From positions 313 through 6,040 of the forward strand of contig DLGS01000334.1 in assembly GCA_002482815.1 (NCBI GenBank): 5,728 bases of DNA, written 5' to 3'. The translations under genes and the position numbers were made by a program. Numbering within the stretch: the stretch's first letter is position 1; each line of letters opens with the position of its first letter. A model generated the notes under the pieces. That model was not told the origin of the DNA. It was given only the letters and a program-made list of their open reading frames with translations, and made no database searches. The stretch is from Bacteroidetes bacterium UBA7688 (GTDB lineage: Bacteria; Bacteroidota; Bacteroidia; Chitinophagales; Chitinophagaceae). Below are positions 1-5,728 of this stretch, one piece after another.

Positions 1-3000
1 AGCTTGCAGGCGTGATATGGAAGGTATCCGTTTTGAGATTGGAAGAAACAATCAGGTTGACATAGCAGGTGGAGCATACCAGCGAAGTACCGTCCATGTA
101 GGTAGATACCGTAATGCCCGGCCCTGAAGAAAACTGTGATTCGAATACATTGTATGGACCAGGGACTGAGGTTCCTCCCGAGACGGAAGCGGTGGCATTT
201 TTCAATTCATTGGTCACCTGTGGCCTTTGCAGAAAATCGCGCAAACCTTCATACAATTCTGTAGTGCCGCATGAATAATGTGTGGTGGCTTCCCTTGTAT
301 CCGGGATGAGATCGTAAGCGACCAGGAAAGGGTGGCACAAATCCGTTATAGCCAAAGAAACTGTATCTGTGATAATACTGGTAATAATGGCTGGTGTAAG
401 TTTCCGGCCGCTCATCAATACATTCACTGTTGACTCGAAAATTCTGTTTCTCACTGTTGTATCCATCGTACAATTCAGCAGATGTTTCTTAACAGAAATG
501 GCCTGAATTTCTGCATAATCATTATCCAACACAAACATAGAATCCTTTAAAGGCCCGGGAACGGTGGACATTCCCACAGAGTCATTATCTTTTGCTTTCT
601 TAAATTTCTCTCTCATCCATTCCGGCAATTGCTCATCTCCATCACCGCCTCCTCCGCTGAATGATGAATCCGTACCGACAGAATTAAACATACTGTCAAG
701 GGTGTGGAAAACGGGTAATCCTTTTTGCTTCAGCCTATTGCTTGCACACTTAACGCAGGAAGAAGTTGTGGAATCTAATTTTCCCTGTTTGATCAGTGTA
801 CGATTGCCGATATACAGGCTTTTCAGATTGGTAAAATAAGTTTGTCTGATATCATCGCTGGCAAAAATAAAGTTGTCAATCTGATACTTATAATCTTTAG
901 CCACACAGTAGGCATATACTTCCCCGTTTCCGGCACCACAGTAGGTTTGCTCCATGGCGAGGGAATCAATTCGTTTGCCTAAAAATCCTTTCATGTACTT
1001 TAAGCGGTGTGCTGTGGCAAGCCCGCCTCCGAGCAAAACGAGGGGATCGTGTGCCACCAAAGAATCCAGGTAAAACATGTTGTTGTTTTCAGCCTGTTGA
1101 AAACTGATCGTTTCCGCAAGTGTCTGATCAAAGTTGGCATCATTACAATTGAGCAATTTACAATACTCAGGATGCAGCGGCAGCAAAGCTTCTGCAATGT
1201 CATCGTTAAAAATGTCTATGAGAGTTTGAATCGGAAGGTTTTTAAGATCCTTATAAACGATTCCGTCTTTTATTACAGAGTCAGGGAGAGTAATGCAGGA
1301 GTCACGGTAGGAATAATAGCCTGTGGTATCTGTATTAAGAATGAATCCAGCAAACCTTACAGTATTTCCTATAACGGAATCAACAGTGGAAGAACAAGAC
1401 GAAGAGTTATTACGGCCAACCCAAACGACATCATTATCTCCATATTGAAAACCCTGTACATTGAATGACATTTTTGCATCTAAATAATTACTTATGCCAT
1501 TTACTCGAATACTATCAACGATATCATCCATCGCTCCTTTTGCAAAAACCAGACCTAATTTAATTGTATTACTATCAATAAATACGTTTGCTTTAACATA
1601 AAAAGGAGAGGACACTCCCGATGGCCCTGGTGCAAGCAAACCAGGATGGCAATAGGTTGCATCATGTCTCAATGCTGAACCAAACATGCTAAAAGCAGGA
1701 ACAGCTCCTAAATCACTTTCAATCGCAGGTCCGAGTCCATAAGACCCATCTGGGTAAGCACCACGGTATATTGCATCGTCCCAAGACAACTTCCAAGTTG
1801 AATCTAAAGAACCAATTGGATAAGAAAAACTAAAAGTCGGATCATAACCTATTCTTGCCAAATAGTTGGAAGTTAGTAAAGTAGGTTCTGCCGGAGGAGG
1901 GGGAATAACCTTCCGATGATAAGTAAAAATACTATTTTCTCCTCCATCAGAAAAGTTCCCCAAACTATCTATGGTGTACTTACCATACTTAGCACCCGGG
2001 TACATTTCTGCCATCATCAATTTCTTCATCTGATCGCAATGACTGGTGCTGGTATCAACAAAACCTTCACAAGGAAATTTAGTGGAGTCGATGGCTTTTT
2101 TTATAAAATAATGAAGATCATTATAACAATTGGGTTCGTTTGCAAAAACGAAACTGTCTACCATATTATACACTTCTTTTTCTGAAAAGGAAAGCTCCTT
2201 ATTGACCAGGTAATTCCCTTTAGGCATACCGGCAACAATCTGGCTTGAAACTTCATAAGCAGAACCATCAGCAGGCGTTACTTTGTGTTCGCCCGCAATG
2301 CCTGTCGTGTTATTTTTGATAACACCGCAGTCGTTAGTCACCTTCATGGTATAAGCAGCCGGAACCCAGAGGTATTGACCGGCACATCTTGTATCAAAAG
2401 GAAAGGTGCGCACGCTATATTTAAATGTGCCGTCTCCGTATTCATCATTGTAGGCAGGTAATTGAGCACTTATACTATTCCCTGATTTTTGCTGGTTAAA
2501 ACCTTCCAGCAAATCATCGCACTCTGATTTTCCTCTTACAAAATTTGACAAGGTATCAATCGGAATTTGTGAAGAGTCCGGGCTTGGACCCTGCAGGCCA
2601 GAGATAACTACTTTTCCGGCAGGGTCTAAAACAGAATAACTGGATTGTCCGTTCGGGTCGGTGACAACCTGTTTTGGATAAAACTGCGCATATCCGACTT
2701 CTGTTCCCAGGTAGCGGTCAATTTCCTTCTGATTAGGTCTGGAATATTCGTATTGTGTCGGATGTCCTTTCCAGATTTGCTGTTCCTGCCCTGCGCCACC
2801 CTGCCATAATACCTTATTGGTATTGTCAGGTGAGTAAATAGTTTGAACCATAGGATAACCTTCTGCATCCGGTACAAATTTCTGCATGTCTCCCTGATCG
2901 CTGTTGAGTGGAGAATAATAAATATTAGCCTTAGCCGTTGTTGACAAATAAGGTATTGAATCGGGGCGGCTACAACCCATAAAATCAAAGTCAGCAGCTT

Positions 3001-4303
3001 TATAAGGATTGCCGGTAGCAGTATTCAATAAGATATCCGAACGGTATTCCAGATTATTCTGACCATAAACAGGTGTCGGTAAAGAAACAAGAGAAGGTCG
3101 TCCCTCAAAATCGTACACCTTATCTACCGCAATAACATAACCACTATCCGTATTGATTTTTGTCTGGGTCTGCCGGTCTTTTAAAGATCCGTCAAAATAA
3201 TTGATGACATGTTTATACTTTCCTTCCTCGGCAAAATTGATGGTATACTGCCAATTCATCTTGTCGAGTAAATGTGCGTCAGTAATTAAAAAACCTTCTT
3301 TGGAAAAGCAGGAGGCACTTGCATCTACTGTACCGTAATCACTTAGTGTCCATCCTCCTATTTCAATGTCTTTATACCGGGTAGCGTCGGGTCTGATAGC
3401 ACGTATCCGGTATACTATTGCACCGTGTTCATAAACTAAGGGGATGGTGAAGGAGCGGCCTTTACTAATCTGTACCCTGGTGCTGTTCTTCCTGAAGTCG
3501 TAATTGATGTTTCCGGGGGTGGTAAAAGCATAAGAACTGTCATTGGTGGAAAAGTCATATTGGTAATCATCAATATAGCACCATTCCAATTCGTAAATGG
3601 CAGGCTTAAAATCATTCCCACCACCCGGAGAGCCTAACGGACAGGTCACGGGTGATCCTACATCGTACATATTCCAAAAGACCTCTAATTCCTTCCCATC
3701 CGGAGACGGATTATTACCTATCACTGCGTATTGTGGAGTAAGATCATACCGTTGGACAGAAATTTCAGATTCCACAAAGAAATTTCTGGCAATGGCTGCT
3801 GCAGATAAAGCCGTTGGTGTACCACCGGTAATATCATCAATGCCGGTAATTGTCACCTTAAAATGGTTGTACCCCGTAAACCTGAATAATGCAAGGTCTT
3901 TATATGGAGCTAAGGAATCGGGATTATAAGAGAATTCAAGTATTGCATTTTTAATGACCGGGCTAAAAGGTGAATGATAATCAAGACATTCTATCTCAAG
4001 ACTTATCTTGTACTTGTATGCAGCATAAATTACCCCTGTATCGTGCAGGATTCCGACCCGAACAATATCTTCGACACTCTTAAACTTATGCTTTGAATCG
4101 AAAAAAGACGGACCCGGAGAGTAGGCCATATAGTACCATTTGTCATTCTCAGTTACAGGCATCGCATATGGAAATGTTCCGGAAGCAATTACACTGCTGT
4201 TTACCTTATTCGAGAATTCATCCGGAAAAAACTTGAAGTCCTGTGCAAAACAAATAGAATTGTATAATACCAATCCGATTATAAGCCATAATCTCCTGTT
4301 CAT
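1..4303 (-). CDS. Giant secreted Rhs/YD-like protein, N-terminal part (C-terminus beyond left edge)
   Basis: The frame is open from the ATG at 4303..4301 to the left edge, giving 1434 full codons with no stop, so the gene is 3'-truncated by the window. Residues 1-21 form a signal peptide: RR, a hydrophobic stretch, then CFAQ before DF. No lipobox is present. Motifs seen in order are YFDGSLKDRQ (369-378), YDFEGRPSL (397-405), YYSP (462-465), FVPDAEGYP (476-484), LDPAGK (559-564), a PPPP linker (801-804), HPEYC (1044-1048), CVKC (1183-1186), a Gly/Asp linker (1216-1223) and CSTC (1410-1413). The blocks at 369-572 match, from memory, the pre-repeat region of the very large Rhs-like proteins of Bacteroidota, which usually run to about 3000 residues. 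No YD-repeat array, Rhs core or sorting domain lies in the visible part. The mature visible part has 25 cysteines by hand count, which suits an oxidising location. The start follows the preceding stop by 10 bp (AACTATTTTT, no Shine-Dalgarno). Secretion is well supported. Family membership is good but from memory, and the role (adhesin, surface polymer or toxin carrier) is unknown. Confidence 0.8.
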   Translation of the reverse strand, partial: MNRRLWLIIGLVLYNSICFAQDFKFFPDEFSNKVNSSVIASGTFPYAMPVTENDKWYYMAYSPGPSFFDSKHKFKSVEDIVRVGILHDTGVIYAAYKYKISLEIECLDYHSPFSPVIKNAILEFSYNPDSLAPYKDLALFRFTGYNHFKVTITGIDDITGGTPTALSAAAIARNFFVESEISVQRYDLTPQYAVIGNNPSPDGKELEVFWNMYDVGSPVTCPLGSPGGGNDFKPAIYELEWCYIDDYQYDFSTNDSSYAFTTPGNINYDFRKNSTRVQISKGRSFTIPLVYEHGAIVYRIRAIRPDATRYKDIEIGGWTLSDYGTVDASASCFSKEGFLITDAHLLDKMNWQYTINFAEEGKYKHVINYFDGSLKDRQTQTKINTDSGYVIAVDKVYDFEGRPSLVSLPTPVYGQNNLEYRSDILLNTATGNPYKAADFDFMGCSRPDSIPYLSTTAKANIYYSPLNSDQGDMQKFVPDAEGYPMVQTIYSPDNTNKVLWQGGAGQEQQIWKGHPTQYEYSRPNQKEIDRYLGTEVGYAQFYPKQVVTDPNGQSSYSVLDPAGKVVISGLQGPSPDSSQIPIDTLSNFVRGKSECDDLLEGFNQQKSGNSISAQLPAYNDEYGDGTFKYSVRTFPFDTRCAGQYLWVPAAYTMKVTNDCGVIKNNTTGIAGEHKVTPADGSAYEVSSQIVAGMPKGNYLVNKELSFSEKEVYNMVDSFVFANEPNCYNDLHYFIKKAIDSTKFPCEGFVDTSTSHCDQMKKLMMAEMYPGAKYGKYTIDSLGNFSDGGENSIFTYHRKVIPPPPAEPTLLTSNYLARIGYDPTFSFSYPIGSLDSTWKLSWDDAIYRGAYPDGSYGLGPAIESDLGAVPAFSMFGSALRHDATYCHPGLLAPGPSGVSSPFYVKANVFIDSNTIKLGLVFAKGAMDDIVDSIRVNGISNYLDAKMSFNVQGFQYGDNDVVWVGRNNSSSCSSTVDSVIGNTVRFAGFILNTDTTGYYSYRDSCITLPDSVIKDGIVYKDLKNLPIQTLIDIFNDDIAEALLPLHPEYCKLLNCNDANFDQTLAETISFQQAENNNMFYLDSLVAHDPLVLLGGGLATAHRLKYMKGFLGKRIDSLAMEQTYCGAGNGEVYAYCVAKDYKYQIDNFIFASDDIRQTYFTNLKSLYIGNRTLIKQGKLDSTTSSCVKCASNRLKQKGLPVFHTLDSMFNSVGTDSSFSGGGGDGDEQLPEWMREKFKKAKDNDSVGMSTVPGPLKDSMFVLDNDYAEIQAISVKKHLLNCTMDTTVRNRIFESTVNVLMSGRKLTPAIITSIITDTVSLAITDLCHPFLVAYDLIPDTREATTHYSCGTTELYEGLRDFLQRPQVTNELKNATASVSGGTSVPGPYNVFESQFSSGPGITVSTYMDGTSLVCSTCYVNLIVSSNLKTDTFHITPAS
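1304..1885 (-). other. Probable beta-sandwich domain inside the giant protein (about residues 807-1000)
   Basis: The segment starts just after the PPPP linker (801-804). It carries a pattern common in extracellular beta-sandwich domains of surface proteins: IKLGLVFAKGAMDD (914-927), SIRVNGIS (931-938), then MSFNVQGFQYGDNDVVWVGRNN (945-966). That pattern is a strand, an Asp-Asp turn, an I-x-V-N-G strand, and an F-x-x-G-x-N/D-x-V strand ending in Asn. Ligand binding or a purely structural role are both possible. Borders are approximate and the assignment is by pattern only. Confidence 0.35.
2588..2920 (-). other. Conserved Rhs-like signature block inside the giant protein (residues 462-572)
   Basis: This segment holds YYSPLN, FVPDAEGYP, a QTIYSPDNTNKV stretch, a WQGGAGQ glycine turn, a TQYEYSRPNQKEID stretch, LGTEVG, TDPNGQ and LDPAGKVVISGLQG. 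The order resembles the most recognisable part of large Bacteroidota Rhs-like proteins. There the aligned segments read roughly as a VPDAEGYP block, a YTPDNTGR block, a G-H-E-T-x-Y block, FG-x-E-x-G and then D-x-x-G-R-T. Here the usual D-x-x-G-R-T is replaced by DPAGKV. The TDPNGQ and LDPAGK pieces are themselves degenerate YD-like units. The similarity is from memory, not a database search. Confidence 0.6.
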
Positions 4304-4313
4304 AAAAATAGTT

Positions 4314-5018
4314 TTATAGTATTTTAGTGATTTTATAAGTACTGTATTGCTTTCCCATTGAAAGCTGCCCTTTTCTTATGGTATAATACCTTGACATATT
4401 GAATACGGCATCATTGACATTGAAGCTGACATTATAGATATAAACTGCCTTTCGGAAGTGCGTGTTTTCAACAGGATTCACATCATCCATTTCGAGGTAA
4501 GCCCCTATAAAACTATGATTCTGTTTATTGAAATCAACATGACCATAATGAAGTGCCTGATTTTTCGGCGTAAACTTCAAGCGGTAATAGAAATTATTTC
4601 TGAAATCATATTCAATCTTTCCACCTTCATCAGCAATAAAATCCTCTGAAATAGAAATCATTCTATTGGGCTCATCAATAAGAGGCAACTTCATTTTTTT
4701 GGATAAATCTTTAAGGTCAAATACCATAGCAGTCTGGTCTGTATGATCAAACTTGCAATACTCCTTTTCAGTTTTTGCCATAAAATAGAGTGAATTACTA
4801 TCCAGGAATTTCTTGTCTTTACAGGCCAGAAACCCAAACATACTATCCACTGCCACTCCCGTCTTCACATCAATGAGTATAACCTTATAATTGTAGGTCA
4901 TTTGTGATTGTGTGCTTGTTTTCAATTGATTAAATAATTGTGTGTAAGGCCAGAAAACCTGGGCAAATCCTGAACAGGATGCATAACAAATTAAAATTGT
5001 CAAAAATGATCTTTTCAT
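4314..5018 (-). CDS. Small secreted protein of unknown function, 234 aa
   Basis: This gene is complete: ATG at 5018..5016, TAA at 4316..4314. I chose this start because it begins directly with a signal peptide (MKRS, a hydrophobic core, SGFAQ ending at residue 20). A start 13 codons upstream at 5057 would put a charged tail before it and overlap the preceding gene. Cys15 is preceded by YAS, a poor lipobox, so ordinary export is likelier than lipidation. The mature part is mixed polar and aromatic with alternating beta-like segments: YNYKVILID near 42-50, KEYCKFDH near 85-92, YYRLKF near 144-149 and KAVYIYNVSFNVND near 190-203. It has no transmembrane segment after the signal. The pattern of short beta strands faintly resembles LolA-like half-barrels, but this is only an impression and I do not recognise a family. 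It lies 10 bp from both neighbours, so it is probably a periplasmic or secreted partner co-expressed with the giant Rhs-like protein. A purine run GAAGAGA (5026..5020) sits very close to the start and may be a weak ribosome binding site. Confidence 0.88.
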   Translation of the reverse strand: MKRSFLTILICYASCSGFAQVFWPYTQLFNQLKTSTQSQMTYNYKVILIDVKTGVAVDSMFGFLACKDKKFLDSNSLYFMAKTEKEYCKFDHTDQTAMVFDLKDLSKKMKLPLIDEPNRMISISEDFIADEGGKIEYDFRNNFYYRLKFTPKNQALHYGHVDFNKQNHSFIGAYLEMDDVNPVENTHFRKAVYIYNVSFNVNDAVFNMSRYYTIRKGQLSMGKQYSTYKITKIL

Positions 5019-5028
5019 GTCTCTTCGA

Positions 5029-5728
5029 TTATTTTGCGTTTGACCTTCTGCTTTCACTGATAGTCATTATACCACGACTGGTTTCTTTTTTGGTCCTGAT
5101 CAGCAATCCCTCCTGGTCATACTCAAAGAATGTGGCAAAATGATTTTCATCTAACTGAGCCATCAGCTTGAAAGTGATAGGATCGTACACAAAGCTCTTC
5201 ATGTTCGATTGAGATGGAATAAAGCGCAGGTCATCCACATAGACATCTGCGGGAAAGTCTATTGTTGCAGTAAGCGGAAGCACAGTGGTAATTGGTTTCA
5301 GGTCAAGATTAATCTGCACCAGGTACCAGCCATCAATATTGCCTGATTTTACAGTAACAGTACCACTGGTAGAGGAGGGTGCAATACTTGCTGTAAATGA
5401 TGCGGCAGTTATAGCAGCGCCGCTTGTCGACTTAGCCCAGAAGTTGACTAAATAGTTCTGCGCATGATCCATTGTGAACGGACTTATGGCAGTCGGATTA
5501 TTGTCTGCAATGGCAAAATCAATAGATTTCGTTGAGGTGAATTTCAGGCTGAAATTACCCGTATGGCTGGCATCGCTGCTGAGTTCCATTCCCAAACCCG
5601 AAGGAGCTTTCTGCATCAGGTAAAAACGTTGTCCGCTTCTTGTAAATACGGCGGGGTCTCCTGATGATTGTTCGGAAGGGTAAGCGCCCGTTACGCTGGA
5701 AACCGGTTCGGCAAATGGCCAGCCGAGC
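5029..5728 (-). CDS. C-terminal part of a secreted or surface protein with CBM-like beta domain and YD-like tail (N-terminus beyond right edge)
   Basis: The frame is open from the right edge (first full codon at 5727) to TAA at 5031..5029, giving 232 visible residues. The Met at 5616 is internal, because the frame stays open and protein-like upstream of it (LGWPFAEPVSSVTG and so on). Visible residues about 52-170 look like a beta-sandwich of carbohydrate-binding type. This rests on an SHTGNFSLKF motif, alternating hydrophobic strands, a GWYLVQINLDL strand and a closing VYVDDLRFIP strand. Such a D-D-[IL]-R strand commonly ends these domains. The last 59 residues begin SNMKSFVYDP, continue through LMAQLDENHFATFFEYD and end in a charged tail, EGLLIRTKKETSRGI. 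The segment FFEYDQEGLLIRTKKE is a single YD/Rhs-type repeat. From memory this exact kind of C-terminus recurs in Bacteroidota proteins encoded beside Rhs-like giants. The full length cannot be known here. The protein is probably exported, since both downstream genes encode signal peptides, but its own signal is not in view. Confidence 0.85.
   Translation of the reverse strand, partial: LGWPFAEPVSSVTGAYPSEQSSGDPAVFTRSGQRFYLMQKAPSGLGMELSSDASHTGNFSLKFTSTKSIDFAIADNNPTAISPFTMDHAQNYLVNFWAKSTSGAAITAASFTASIAPSSTSGTVTVKSGNIDGWYLVQINLDLKPITTVLPLTATIDFPADVYVDDLRFIPSQSNMKSFVYDPITFKLMAQLDENHFATFFEYDQEGLLIRTKKETSRGIMTISESRRSNAK

Noticed and set aside
564..839. Plus-strand open frame of 91 codons
   Set aside because: It is antisense to the Gly/Asp linker and CVKC region of the giant gene; its proline run is just the complement of the glycine linker.
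1007..1468. Plus-strand open frame of 153 codons
   Set aside because: It lies antisense to the giant gene, whose frame is continuous and carries family motifs there (HPEYC near residue 1044). The product has no signal, motif or sensible composition.
1501..1980. Apparent AT-rich patch in the giant gene suggesting horizontal insertion
   Set aside because: A hand tally gave about 40% GC here against about 42-43% in 601..960 of the same gene, with individual 60-base lines varying from about 27% to 55%. The difference is within local noise.
2626..2988. Minus-strand open frame of 120 codons in another frame
   Set aside because: It overlaps the most conserved block of the giant protein (FVPDAEGYP region) out of frame, so it is a shadow.
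4974..4976. Possible lipoprotein cysteine (Cys15) in the 234-aa protein
   Set aside because: The residues before it are Tyr-Ala-Ser, which does not fit a normal lipobox, whereas the FAQ end of the signal at 18-20 fits ordinary signal-peptidase cleavage.
5019..5057. Upstream alternative start for the 234-aa protein
   Set aside because: It would place a charged, Asn/Arg-rich tail before the signal peptide and overlap the end of the preceding gene; the signal peptide begins naturally at 5018.

Overview
The window is entirely protein-coding on the minus strand and reads right to left as three tightly packed genes. In order of transcription they are the 3' end of a large gene that enters from the right edge (5029..5728), a complete 234-residue secreted protein (4314..5018), and the 5' part of a giant gene that runs without a stop codon from 4303 off the left edge (at least 1434 codons). 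Both junctions are exactly 10 bp, so the three genes are very probably one operon. The promoter and terminator lie outside the window.

The organism looks like a member of the Bacteroidota, perhaps Chitinophagaceae/Sphingobacteriales-like. Base composition is moderate (about 40-45% GC in hand tallies). The signal peptides end in FAQ. Shine-Dalgarno sequences are weak or absent. The protein signatures are ones I associate with the very large Rhs/YD-type secreted proteins of this phylum. Genus and species cannot be told from the sequence.

The giant protein has a signal peptide and a long N-terminal region. It then carries blocks typical of Bacteroidota Rhs-like giants: YFDGSLKDRQ near residue 370, DFEGRP near 400, FVPDAEGYP near 480, and LDPAGK near 560. 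A probable beta-sandwich insert lies around 810-1000, followed by a helical-looking region starting near HPEYC at 1044. The C-terminal half, where YD repeats, an Rhs core and any variable effector tip would be expected, is beyond the left edge. The protein entering from the right edge ends in a carbohydrate-binding-like beta domain and a single YD-repeat-like tail. The small secreted protein between them has no family I can name; its pattern is faintly LolA-like.

My reading is a cell-surface or secreted Rhs-like locus in which an upstream YD-tail protein and a small periplasmic or secreted partner are made together with the giant. There are no RNA genes, CRISPR arrays, mobile elements or non-coding stretches longer than 10 bp. 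Whether the locus is a toxin system, an adhesin or a surface structure cannot be decided from this window.
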